DNA from: Liopterus haemorrhoidalis
Lineage: Eukaryota; Arthropoda; Insecta; Coleoptera; Dytiscidae
Assembly (NCBI GenBank): GCA_963971575.1
Contig: OZ020617.1
Span: 25,630,700-25,694,699, forward strand
DNA length: 64,000 nucleotides
Reading direction: 5' to 3'
Shown: piece by piece, positions 35,906 through 51,600 of the stretch
Layout of the letters: each line of letters starts with the position of its first letter
Numbering within the stretch: the first letter of the stretch is position 1
Translations under genes and position numbers: made by a program
The notes under the pieces: model-generated
Told to the model about the DNA's origin: nothing
Seen by the model: the letters and a program-made list of their open reading frames with translations, nothing else
Database searches by the model: none

Positions 35906-37494
35906 CTTGATTTAGTCTTCGACACTTCTTCAATTCATATTTTCTAGAAAGGTAAGAGAATTATTTAGAGCAGTGGTTCTTAACTTGTGGGATACGTAGG
36001 TGAAACAGATTCAGGAGAGGTAAGAAATGGGTTTAAAATCCTCCCCCCCCCCCATTCTCATTTGAATTCTTGGATATTTACACCCTCACGTCGCCACTTG
36101 AATTTGTTATATTTTGCTAATGCTAATCAGAAATTGAACGAACTAATGCTTATAAAATATAGGACATAATTTTGGCATTTGATAAAATTTTGTATATTGT
36201 TGCTTATTCAATCGAGAAGCTGGGTTTGAGAGGTACTCAGACTCAAGTAGAAACACAAATTCTTGCAAAAGGTAGATTTTAGCAATAGCCTGCACCTTCT
36301 TCAAATAAATTAAATGGTGTTACAATATTTTTGACTTCTGGAAGATAACAAGTTTTGTATAGCTGTAAAAAATTCTTAAAAAGTTTTTCACTCAATATTT
36401 TTTCGTTAAAAACCTGCCCTACTTTCCACAAAATCTAAAAATACCCTTATATATTTCAACCAACTTATTCGCAAACAAAACTAACTTTAACGATAAAAAT
36501 CGCGAATCTTTAAAATAAATAAATAAATAAAAAAGAAAAATAAATAGAAAAATAAAAAAAATAAAAACTCCTCCCTTCCTTTATAACATCGATAACTAGA
36601 TGCCCTATTAAATATTTTACACTACAATACTGGTTTAAACCGGTAAAACGATTTGAGAATTGTAAAGCTTCGTTTATAAATTTTTATTATTTGGAATGCA
36701 CATGTACTGATAATCTGAATATGAATAATTTAAAAGCTAGCGTCTAACCGGGTTTGTATTGCCTGGTCCTGGGTGCAGGGTTTGTAAGGGAGGGAATAGT
36801 TAGACTCCGGTCGACTGTGGATAACTTCGGACTACACTAATGGAGTTCCGGAGTTACGTCAGTCTCCCTGGAATATTGATGGATTGCACCACTGGCGCAA
36901 AAGATTTAATGATCGAAGTTTTTTTTTTATTTCTTTTTAGTTTTTTCATTAAATCTGTGTTTCTAGGAATTTGTTTTCTTTTAAGACAATTTCTCGGTGT
37001 ATGAAAATTATTTGTAATGAAATAGTCCTGTCATTAATACTTATGAAATTCCTTTTTTGCTTTATCACTATGTGCGTTTAAGATCCTGATTGCAGATAGA
37101 CAAACTGCGCACTTTTAATTCTTTCACAAGCTGTCATTACGAGTGAGATAGAAACACATGTTAATGTGTTTATTATAATATGTTATATAGCCTTGATCAG
37201 ACTTCTTTTAAAAACTGAAGTTTAGGTATATAATTAAGAGCCCAGTTTCAAAGTTTATCCAGATTACTCCTCCGGCACGGCTCGTTGTTGGCAGATGGTT
37301 GAGGATGCTATGGCAAGTTGAAGAGATGTAGATGTGCAACGTCTGGGTGCTGTTTAAATAAAGTAAAAAGGCCAGAGGTCGTAGTTATTTTGTGGACATA
37401 GCTTTGTTGTGGTTGTGTTCACAGACAGAAACATTCTTTGCGAGTATTAACCTTCACGCAGTGTTGCCACCTGCCTGAAAGGAAAATTCCCTTT
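35906..37494. other. Intergenic; hAT-like end at 35970
   Basis: 'cagtggttcttaacttgtg' near 35970 resembles a hAT terminal repeat, but I found no inverted partner. There is a run of 12 C near 36042-36053. A GC-richer block lies at 36730-36900 with no recognisable content. No gene is supported. Confidence 0.4.
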
Positions 37495-37593
37495 GGGTAA
37501 TGCAAAAATTCCCTTTTTCTCAAGAAAATTCCCTTGCCCGTACAAAACATAATCACAATAAAATAATAAACCAAACATGATTACAAAACATAC

Positions 37594-37754
37594 CGGCATT
37601 TATGAACATCTTTAATTGGCTCCAACAAACCCTTATATTTGGAATCTACTAACCAACAGTAATTAATTTTTTTCGCATTGATATTTAAACGAAGTGTTTT
37701 CCTTGGCTGTTGTTCGTTGTCACTGTCAGCATCTGGATTCTCACTCACACTCAT
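37594..37754 (-). pseudogene. Zinc-finger/BED-like N-terminal exon, left arm copy
   Basis: Mirror copy of the exon at 38221-38381. It starts MSVSENPDADSDNEQQ and ends GLLEPIKDVHKC before a conserved GTATGT donor. Four residues differ from the right copy inside the frame (Thr for Lys, Ile for Phe, Val for Glu, Leu for Trp). Loss of the Trp in the 'YKGWLEP' core, conserved in such proteins, suggests that this arm is the decaying one. No downstream exon can be identified. Confidence 0.5.
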
Positions 37755-38220
37755 ATTGAATTCGAATAATAACAATAACACAAATGCACTAGTATACGAC
37801 ATGCCACGCAAAAACACAAAACTACACTATTTTCTGTATTTTCTATTGAATAAAATACATTGAGCAATGACAAAACAAAACAATGCCTTATGATATTCAC
37901 GCCTCGAATTTCTCGGTTCCTGCTTAGGAATAGAAGGTCGTGCGTCGTGCGCTATCGTGCTGTAATTTTTCTGGTTTCCAATTGACGTAGACCCGTAGAC
38001 ATAGAAAAATTACAGCACGATAGCGCACGACGCACGACCTTCTATTCCTAAGCAGGAACCGAGAAATTCGAGGCGTGAATATCATAAGGCATTGTTTTGT
38101 TTTGTCATTGCTCAATGTATTTTATTCAATAGAAAATACAGAAAATAGTGTAGTTTTGTGTTTTTGCGTGGCATGTCGTATATTAGTGCATTTGTGTTAT
38201 TGTTATTATTCGAATTCAAT

Positions 38221-38381
38221 ATGAGTGTGAGTGAGAATCCAGATGCAGACAGTGACAACGAACAACAGCCAAGGAAAAAACTTCGTTTAAATATCAATGC
38301 GAAAAAATTTAATTACTGTTGGTTAGAAGATTCCAAATATAAGGGTTGGTTGGAGCCAATTAAAGATGTTCATAAATGCCG
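38221..38381 (+). pseudogene. Zinc-finger/BED-like N-terminal exon, right arm copy
   Basis: ATG at 38221 opens MSVSENPDADSDNEQQPRKK and leads to 'YCWLEDSKYKGWLEPIKD' and 'VHKCR'. It is followed by a splice-donor-like GTATGT at 38382. The pattern 'W..D..YK.WL.P......C' is the start of a family of insect zinc-finger proteins related to hAT/BED-type transposases, in which a C-x2-C pair would follow in the next exon. That family link is from memory and is tentative. I cannot find the next exon in the window, so this is a captured single exon, either a gene fragment or a transposon remnant. Confidence 0.5.
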
Positions 38382-38480
38382 GTATGTTTTGTAATCATGT
38401 TTGGTTTATTATTTTATTGTGATTATGTTTTGTACGGGCAAGGGAATTTTCTTGAGAAAAAGGGAATTTTTGCATTACCC

Positions 38481-41815
<3,335 letters not shown>

Positions 41816-42060
41816 ATGTCGATAGAAGTTTTGAAAAACTATAAAAGTAAAACAAATTGTAGTGTTTTTGGCTGTCATTCAAGACAGGACAAAGATTTTT
41901 GGTTTTTTCTTTTCTTAAGAAAAATGGAGGTAAAGTTAATATTAAATCCAGATTGGGAAAAGATTTGGTTATGGATAGTAGGAAGGCATGTGAATATATT
42001 TTGAGTTAAAAAGTAACTGATACTATGCGAGTTTGTTCATTACATTTGTCGCAGAAAAAC
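41816..42060 (+). pseudogene. THAP zinc-finger domain remnant
   Basis: The first frame (ATG 41816, stop 42002) contains 'NCSVFGCHSRQDKD' and, 25-30 codons later, 'PDWEKIWLWIVGRHVNI'. About 10 codons further, in another frame, comes 'RVCSLHLSQ' (42028 onward). Together these give the C2CH pattern of the THAP DNA-binding domain (C-x4-C, a W in the middle, then C-x2-H within VCSLH). One frameshift and one stop separate the halves, so it cannot encode a working finger. THAP domains occur in P-element-type transposases and in domesticated host proteins; no further domain is seen here, so the source is undetermined. Confidence 0.65.
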
Positions 42061-44965
42061 TGAACTGCACTAATATGTTTGCACCTGAAAGTTGCATATT
42101 TAACTTTTAGCTGTTTCTACCCACTAAAACTAATTTTATTTCATGAGGCAATGAACATAATGCACTTGTTTACAAACATAAGCCATATATTGTAAATTAA
42201 GATGACCGACACTCAGATGTACCACATAAAATTAAATGCCTGGCATTTAACACCTGCTCAACTACAAATTACAGTTCAATAAATCTACAGAAATTAAACT
42301 TAAATACTGTAATTTGATACCCATCTTCTGTTATACACCTCGGTACATGTGTAGCGCGTAGAAATTAAAAAAATAGGCAAATATTTACTCGCATTTTCAT
42401 AAAATAAAAATGTATTGTGCTTAAATTAACCTGTTCGCTATTAACATATTGACAGCTGAATACTAGACACGACAGGCATATCGCCTTGGAGTACAGCTCC
42501 GCCAACGGTAATGTCACTTCTCAATATATTTGATTAGTGATAACTATGGCGCGGACCTTTTATGCAAAACCGATTTATATATAAATCTTTGTTTTTGTAA
42601 GCGGTTAATTACTTACGTTTCGTGATAGCTTTATTGATAACTCATTACTCTCGGTTTAAAAAATCGATGCACTGTTTTATCAATCCTTCAAAGAATGAAA
42701 TTTTTCCCTAGTCAGAATAGAAACTAGTACGTATTCTTACGGATTTTTATTTGAATATTTGCTAAGAATGTATTGTTTTTTAAAATATTATGTGATATTA
42801 CATTCGTATTAAATTTTCACTTCCTTAAAGATAAAACAGTCTAAAAGTTTTTATTCCTCCGATCATTTATTAGAGTATGGTTTATTTCGGAAAACATAAT
42901 CCCTTGTGTACTGTATCATCGGTTCCCCATCTATCAACAAATGCTGCTAAATGTATCCTGGAATCCAGCGGAACCTAAGCTCTAGCAAGCTGCTGCTCCG
43001 GTTCTGGCCTCAGTCACTCGAATGTTTAAAAAGTAAATCCCATACTCGGCAGTTATCAATCATGCTACAATGAACATTATATTGCATGTAAAAGCTTTGG
43101 GACCTAGACTGTCTTTAGGGGAATTTAGTCAGGATGTAGGGGTCATTTGAGGTTCTGATTAATTTTTAATATGCAGAGTTTGAGGTAATGCAAACATGCT
43201 AGTATGTACATGAAGTTTGAGTATTATATGGCGAGCCAATCTATGGGGAATCAAGTTAGATCAGTATTTATTTGCAAATTAATGAAATTGGTATTGTTTT
43301 TTATGACTACCACTTGTTATATTGAATAAATTTAGTAAATATAAATATTAGATACGAATTTTTTTGTCGTTTCCAATCATCCCAAGACGGAAGGCGTTAT
43401 TAATATCTATTGTTTAGGCACATTCACTTCTCGCTGGACGCTATTTATCTGAGTCATCATAATGCCAACACAGTAATATTATCAACATTTATTCATTCTC
43501 TTATTTCTTCCTGTGTTACACTTACTGTTTAGTTTGTTAGCTTTATTCCAACACTTGTATTTGAGTTGCCACACAACAATACTCACATAAATACATGTAT
43601 AAAAGCAGAACAACACTCAACATCCGTAATGAAAAAATCAAGTATCTCGTTGTTAGTAGGTACAGCCATGAAAAGAAGAATAGCTTGCAAGTTAATGGTT
43701 TTGCAGTGATGTTACAATTACAGTTAATGATAACACCTTTGATAAAGCTTACACCTTAACTGCTTAGGCACAGTGATAAATCAGACAATATAGTTCAGTA
43801 GATCAAAAAATAATTCAAACTGCTACATCTTACTTTGTACTAGTTTCTGTCTTCAAAACAAAACTTCATTTCTTAAAAACAAATCTTACAAAATACCAAG
43901 ATCAGGTTATACCAAACTATAGTTCGCCCCCATACATATGTATGACTCCGCAACATGAACTCTAACAAAGCTAGTTAACTCACAATTTTTAAAAACAAAA
44001 TAATCCGCATTTTTTCTCTTCTAAGGTGAATGGAAAACTCGCAAAAATAAAGATTATCACTGTACTCAAAGTCAAGCATTACACAGGATATTGGAGGCAG
44101 ACGATTACAGTGAATAGGGCATACGATGAAGATGAAGGGGGACTGAATGGTAAAAAAGGTCTGGACAGGCAGATAGTACATCCGCCGACCAGTAAGAAAG
44201 CCTCACCGAAAGATGGAGAGATCAGTTAACAGACGATCTACCAAATATTGGTGTACAATAGACCTTCATTGATAAAACTGACACTTACCAAATCAATATG
44301 GAGAAGTTGTGTGAATGAGGTCAAAAAGTTATCCCGTCTAACTTTATTATTATTATTATTTATTATTATTTTTTTAATTCAAGAAAATAGCAAATATGTA
44401 CATTTATTTGTTAACTTGGGCAAGATATCAATTTTGTTACCTTGTAATGTAATCTTACTATAATCTTAAGTAAGTATTACATTCAATATATACTTGGGGA
44501 GAATTCACTTGATTGACGCCCGCCAGAAAAAGGTTATGGTTCAATCTGATGTGATTTTTTTACTTAAAATCACTGACAATGGTTTTGACTTTGGCAATTG
44601 CTTATCTCTGTAGGTCAATGCACTCAATCAGCTGGTGATGTATCGTGTCTAGTTTTTTCATACTTGTACAAACCCTCGTAGAGGAATCATGTGTTTCATT
44701 TTATTAACATGACATGTGCAATTAGCATTTATTTTTTAAGAAATTGGTAAGTTTGTCTCTATCTTCTGATCTTGGAATACTACCTTGTTGTATATTTCTC
44801 TGTTCAAACAATTATGAATTGTTTCAATTTATTGTAATGTATTATATTTATTTTTTTTTTAGACTGATGATGTGTAATTTGGATGTACACGAAACGTTTC
44901 ATTTTATTTTATTGACAATATAAACTGACGAATACCAAGAGAATATTGTTTTATATATATATATA
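42061..44965. other. Intergenic, no supported gene
   Basis: AT-rich with no recognised repeats. The frame at 44026-44229 (+, 67 codons) is charged and protein-like (KVKHYTGYWRQTITVNRAYD) but unidentifiable. A TA run at 44951-44966 borders the hAT element. Confidence 0.4.
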
Positions 44966-44973
44966 TCCTACAT

Positions 44974-45468
44974 CAGCGGTTCCCAACCTGTGCTCCGCGT
45001 GTACTTCTTAGGGGCTCCGCAGCCGTGCCAGGAAATAAAATAAATAAAAATTGAATAAAAAGAATTGGAAGTAAAAAACATTAGAAATTACATTCTGAAG
45101 GAAACTGGAAATTACATTCTGAAAGAAAATTGGCCAAGTTGTATGTATGTATGTCCGAAAGATTTCTGACTCTAGCCGGTTTATGACTCTATGACTAGCT
45201 GGAATGTGATCGGCGAGATGCATTTTTGTTTGAATAATCTGCGTGTATTTTGATTATTTGCTTCATTTTATAAAAATCTGTCTATCTATCAATATGTGAG
45301 CTGTGAAAGAGAAAAGTGAATTTATATTAACTAAAAATATGTACCCTCTCCCCTGGAACATTACTTCTAAACACCATTAATTTGTAAGACATAGGGTAGG
45401 CCTAGGGGCTCCACCATAGAAATTGATATTAAAAAGGACCCGCAAGTAAAAAAGGTTGGGAGCCACTG
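44974..45468. mobile_element. Non-autonomous hAT element (MITE) with 8 bp target duplication
   Basis: The left end 'cagcggttcccaacctg' and the right end '..aggttgggagccactg' are inverted repeats with two mismatches over 15 bp and fit the classic hAT terminus CAGTGGTTCCCAACC. The flanking octamers are 'tcctacat' (44966-44973) and 'acctacat' (45469-45476), 7 of 8 identical, as expected of hAT insertion. Length is 495 bp with no transposase. It contains a short tandem duplicate ('gaaattacattctga' twice, near 45084-45122). It lies just downstream of the XKR gene's 3' end. Confidence 0.85.
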
Positions 45469-45528
45469 ACCTACATATAACAGTAGAAGTTTATTTAACA
45501 ATGGGTTGAATAAAAAACTGTGTAGATA

Positions 45529-45543
45529 TTTATTATTTTTATT
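45529..45543 (-). terminator. Poly(A) signals downstream of the XKR stop codon
   Basis: On the minus strand AATAAA occurs at 45543-45538 and again at 45534-45529, about 60-70 nt after the stop codon at 45604-45602. These are the likely cleavage/polyadenylation signals of the XKR gene. In an AT-rich genome AATAAA occurs by chance often, so this rests on position. Confidence 0.5.
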
Positions 45544-45601
45544 TGACAACTTCAAAGCAATAAAAAAGTATTATTTTTTCTGTAATATACAAAATAATTA
45601 A

Positions 45602-48600
45602 TTATAAATATGTAGTATATACTACTTGAACATGCTTAAGTTTATAGTTTCGAGTTTGTTCACGGAATAAAGACATAGCTCTAATATTCAAATCACCACT
45701 AGTAAAAGGTACGACAAATTGATTTCTGAATTTAACGTAAATACAATACAGAATTCTTCCTGAAATATCACTCACAGAAATTGTGCATATAACTATAGCA
45801 ATTTTGTAAGAATCATTTAGCGCCTTTGTCGATGTAGCCCACAGCACCATAAATACTATATCCTCTGTAGAGAATATTAATGACCACATTGCAGCCCATC
45901 GAACTTTTATTAAATAATCAGTATCTAATAATGGATTGTACACAAAATAATTATCGAAAGAAGCAGATACCCATTGTAGACCTGCTACTGCAGCTTGGAT
46001 TATATCGGGCACACGTACTCCATCAAATTCTGGGTTTATGTACCAACGCCAACATGAAGCGAAGATCCAATGGACTGCAAGTACAGAGGTAGCAAACCAC
46101 CATGGCCGGACTGAGAAAATAAGTGCCATAATTACTGCACGACATCCTGGAACATTAATAAAAGGGGAAAGTCTTAATATAGTCGGATTGCTGATAGGTG
46201 ACTGTTCGTTGCTACAAGTATCGATACACAATACTATATGCTTTCTCTGTCTATATCATTATAATTATTTGCATACCCATAGTAACGTACAGTGACGCCA
46301 GTTGACAACCAACCTTCCAAATTATTTTAATAAAAAACAAAGCATTAGAAAGAAACAGAATTATTCGTAGATATCTTTGATAATTGGAGCACGAAAATAA
46401 ATTCACAGCAGTACTCAAACAAACAGAATTATTAATTTTAAGGTAATAATTATAAATAAGGAAAAACTTATACGTAAATTTTGGATTATAATTTGTTTTT
46501 ATTAAATTAAATTAAAGATTAAATTTTTATGTTTCCTCTAAGTACAAAGTAATAAAATATTAAGTAAAAATATATTTATTCATATAATATATTGCTACAA
46601 GTTGTATTTGAATGTTTATTTTTATTTTAAAACAATTAGTCACTGTAATGCATGATATCGTCGTCATCTGAACTATCGCTGTCATTTCTTGTATTTATTA
46701 TTATTGGATTAAAATCATCAACAATCCTTTCCCTTTCCCACCATTCATTTATTAAATTTTTGATTTTTTTAACAGATTTTGCCCAAGTTTCACAACTAAT
46801 TTGATCACAGGCTACTACACTGCTACATTTTCAAAACTTCGTTATCACTATATCCGTTTTAACCAATATGTCTATCATAATAATGTTTTGTTATACCCCA
46901 AATTAGTTCAATGGGGTTAAACTGGCAGTGATAAGGAGGTAATCTTAGTACTTCATGACCATACGTTTGTGCCAATGTATCAATAAAATAAACTGGTTCA
47001 GATTTTAATTTCCTTAGTTTTCTCGTGATTTTGTTAGTGAGAAGTTCAGATTTATTACATTTTATAATTCTACGAATTGTTGATTCCGAAATCTTTAAGG
47101 CAGCTGCTACTCTTCGACGGACACAAGATAAAGAAATAAGTGGCCCATTGTTCTCTATTTCGGAATTAAAATATTCCAGCAGATTTAAAATTAAAGTTTG
47201 TGAATTTAATAATTGGCCGCAAGATCTATTAATTAATATTATTAACTGACACTGACAGCTAAGACAAATAACAAAAAACATTTTTAAAATCGCTGAAAAA
47301 TGGTAACTAGATTATTATATGATTGAAATTCTTGATACATACATGTAACAGTCATATATCAGCAATCCGACTATAGCGGATATTTTTTGAGTCAATAAAT
47401 TTTATTGCATTTTTGTATTGTATTTTGTTTTGTAGGTAAAATAAAAAATCTTTATATCGTGATTCATGTATCTGTTTATTCAGTGTGGCCAAACGGCTGG
47501 AACCAGAAAGTTGAAAATTGGTATGCTTATACAACTCTTTTACCCACATTTAGGAAAACTATTGACAATTATAAGCTGAAAACTATTCGTGACTCAAACT
47601 AACGTTGGCGGAGCTGCGTTCAACAGTTGATGGCCGACGAGAAGCGTGTATGTCAGAAGTTTTTTCTTAATATTTATCTGTTCAAACAATATTTCGGCAA
47701 AATAGCACTGTATTTAAGTCACTATATTTAAAAATACGTCTTAATTCACATAAACTTGTGCTGCAGTTACAAATATTATACAAATATACGCTTCTGTTTA
47801 ATTTACCAAGCCGCCACCAGATGTCTCACTGTTATTTGGAGTCGCGAATAGCGTGTATAAACCAACAAATTTTTAATTCTGATAAATCTACTATTTTTAT
47901 TAAATACGAGATTTTCGCCAAAATGTGTCAATTTTTTTGTTGTGCCCCACCCTATTTCCCATAAGGGTTACTATAAAAATCCGAAAAAAATCTCAATAAT
48001 GTACATTGATGGAAACCAGAATAGTTCAACATGAATTTTTGATCTGATAATTATTTCGAAAGTTTTTGCAACACCACTTATAATATTTGTATGATTGACT
48101 GGAGAATTGGGTAGTTATAGTTGGAACTTAACGCGAGCGCATCTTAAGTACGATTGTAAGTCTCTAGATGGTCACGTCAATTATTATTTCAAAAGTTATC
48201 GAATTTATAATTTTTAATATGTACTGTTGGGAAATTGCTATTCAAGACGGCGTTGGAAAATAACAACAACAAGTTAGCAACCAAAAAAGGATGACAGTTA
48301 ATTATTGATTAAAATACCTCTGTAAATTTTATTAAATACTACTATATTATATACAATTTAAAATATATAAAATATACATCCAGTTTTCTTTAATTTACAC
48401 TGTCTCACCCCACCGTTAGGCGAATCGTAACAGTACCCACAATTTTTTGTTACTTACTAAATACCTACAAAAGCCTGAAATGTGTGAAAATTTACTCTTC
48501 ATATCAATTTTTTATTTTTATTTATATTTAATATTTAACCCTTAACACGTAAACATGTTGTACTGATTTGCGTACCGATTGTACCGATTGATGTTATTTC

Positions 48601-51600
48601 ATTTGGAGATAAAAATTTCATTCCCAACAGCGAACTTTTGGTTATTAAAATTATCCTAGATGCGTCAGAAAAATAGTAGGTACTGTAATATAAAAGAAAA
48701 ATAATAAGTCAGTATTATTTAATGGTAAATGGAGAAGATGAAACTTGACATATTAGGTAGTTGAGAATTAGGTTTTGAGGTATCTACCTGATATGAACAA
48801 AACAGTAAGAAATGGTAAAGATGTAGGAAGAGACAAGTTATTTCTTAGCGCATTAAGAATAATTGCACACATTTTCTACAGGGCTTCTTATCGTTATTTG
48901 ACATTTTGTGGATCTTAATATACCCTGCATTCTTTGCAAATTTTTCAATTAAGTCTATTGTATGTACACAAAAAAATCGGATGTATCTACATATGAAGAA
49001 ACTCATAATTATAACACTAGAAATAAAGGTATAATATCTTCCAGAAACTTTTATGTCTCGATAGGTCAAAAAAACAGGGCTAATTACTATGGTATTCAAA
49101 TTTATAATATATTACCTAATACACTCAAAAGTCTAAATTTTATAAACTTTGGAAAAGCACTAAAAGATATTTTAGGACAAGTAAGTTCATTGAGTACTTT
49201 AAATAACACTGGTATATTATCAATTTGATTATGGTTTTATATCTTTCTACACTTTTAGTGCTATCATATATAGGTATATATATTATATCTCTATCCTCAA
49301 TTTTATATAAGAGTATTTAGGTAATTTTGACTGACTAAAAACTAGTGCTGGGAACCGAAACCGGTTTTTCGGGTACCCGATTCCGGTTTTCGGGTAAAAC
49401 CGGGTTTGTAATTTTCGCGTTACCCGGATACCCGGTTCCGGATACCCAGTTTCGGATACTCGGTTCCAGATACCCGGTTTCAAATACCCGGTTCCGATTA
49501 CCCGGTTCCGAATGCCCGGTTTCGGATATCCGGTTTCGGATAACCGATTGCGGATACCCGGTTTCAGATACCCGGCTTCGAATACCCGGTTCCAGATACG
49601 CGATTCCAAGTTCCCTGATTCAAACTTGATACTTAGTACAGGAGTACCAGATGTTTAAAATTACAAAATTTTACGATAGTACCTATTTACGAATTTCCAA
49701 ATTCAAAACATCTTGTGTTAGATGAAAACGAGATACCTATTTAGAATTTAGAGTATTCATTCATATTTTGTCTTTAATAATGACAACAAATCCTTGGCCT
49801 CGCAAATCCTAGCGCCGGCCCTGGTACAGAGTCTGACTATTGAAGAATTTTGATAAGAATTCGTGTTCGCAAAAGGTATACAAAGAAGCGAAGAAGATCG
49901 CGTATTGTACACTGGAACATTAATAGTGATTAAATTTTGTAGTTCAACACATGATATGAATAGATTATTAAGAATTTTATGCAAAATTTTCATGTCAGGC
50001 AAAGTGCGACGACCCTTTAGTGTGAGGAAATTAAACTCGGCACAACATATATTATAACTGATATAGTTGTAATATATCAAAAATATATATTATAAAGAAG
50101 TTGTTTAGAATTAAAATAAAGAAACGATTACTATTTTTTTTTTGTTTCTATTCAAAATTGAAAATGTATATAACAAAAACCGTACGTAGTAGTTGCACGT
50201 CAGCAAGTATTACTTAACGTATCTCAATCACAATAACTATAACTGTTATGATGTTGGAAAACGAAACATGTTTAACGGGTATCCGGTTCTGGATTTCGGG
50301 TAAAACCGGTACGTAATTTTGAAGTAACCCGGTTCCGGATACCTCATCCCGAATATCCGGTTCCGATTACACGGTTCCGGATACCCGGTTCCGATTACCT
50401 GGTTCCGGATACCCTGTTCCAGATACCCGGTTCTGATTACCCGGTTTCGGATACCCGGTACCGATTACCCGGTTCTGGATACCCGGTTCCGATTACCCGG
50501 TTCCGATTACCCGGTTTGGGATACCCGGTTCCAATTACCCGGTTCCGAAACTGGGTAACCGGGTAAACCCGAAACCGTTTTTTTTACCGGTTCCGGTTCC
50601 GTCAAGATCGATTTCTGACAGCACTAGTATATATATTAGTATTATTATTGTTATTAGCTCATAAGACCAAAAGAGGGCGTGACCAAGAATTGGTTTAAGA
50701 TATACTTAGTAAAATGACAGACGAATAGAGTTAGTAGAGTCGAAGACACTTACACAGCAAAATGCAGGTTTTGTGTACTACAAAATGGAGGTCAAAATTA
50801 TGCGGCTGTGTGAATTGGTGCCGTCAGTACTGTCAGTATAGTACTCAAAAAGTAGAAAAAAAATGTAAGGCCAAATAATAATACTTACCGATTGGCACAG
50901 AGTCCTTTAAAGTGCGCAAAAAAATACCTAAATTCGACTCCCTCTTGATAGCAGTGATGTTAAAAGCTTTATTCCATGCGAGAGCGGTTAGGCCATGCCC
51001 CAGAAAGGATGAAGCAATCGTGAGCCACTGAAACCACTCTGAAACAATTTTATGTTATATGTATACTAAAAAAGACATTTCTGGTATTAATGTACGTAGG
51101 TGCCACAATGTAAATATTCCAATCATTCACGTCAAATTGACATGTCATGTCACTTTACTTGTCAAAAAGTTCCGTACTTTTATAATAATTATTTCGTTTA
51201 TAATAAACTTTTAAAGTGTTAAGAAGTGCTGTGCAGTGTTATCTGTTTAGTATTATTAATTATATTAATTATAGAAACTCGGTAGTGTCACAAATATTAT
51301 TTTAAATAACCACAGATATCTACCCTATCTCATCTTAATTAATAAATAAATTTTTAATAATAGTGAATATTTATAGACAAAATATTTATATTTAATTGGA
51401 CAAAATGTCCAAAGAACCCCCCGATCGGGGGGGTTCCTCTATGCAGAACTCAAGTTTCCTCGAAACAACCGGTGCTTATCTAAGTGCCTTGCAAACAATT
51501 TATGACAACACAGAAGTATGTGAATATTATGAAATGGATACACAGATCATCTCACCTGAATATCTGGACACCCAAAAACAAGGATCGAAACGTAAACCTT

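Larger units (their letters stand above)
37495..38480. repeat. Large near-perfect palindrome, 477 bp arms, 32 bp spacer
   Basis: The left arm 37495-37971 is the reverse complement of the right arm 38004-38480, with the spacer at 37972-38003. Reading both arms against each other I find six single-base differences and no length differences, about 98.7% identity, so the duplication is very recent or kept similar by gene conversion. Each arm carries the same short exon-like frame (37594-37754 - and 38221-38381 +). The left flank is unique sequence ('gcctgaaaggaaaattccct'); the right flank is an (AT)n tract running straight into a second palindrome. Confidence 0.95.

Noticed and set aside
35970..36900. 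hAT element starting 'cagtggttcttaacttgtg'
   Set aside because: No inverted partner with a matching target duplication could be found downstream.
48845..49099. 84-codon minus-strand open frame as a missing XKR exon
   Set aside because: It is the antisense shadow of the LINE fragment on the plus strand, and the XKR phases already close without it.
49283..49629. Repetitive open frames over the ccggttccg minisatellite, both strands
   Set aside because: They arise because the 14 bp unit lacks stops in several frames; they are interrupted outside the repeat and have no domain.
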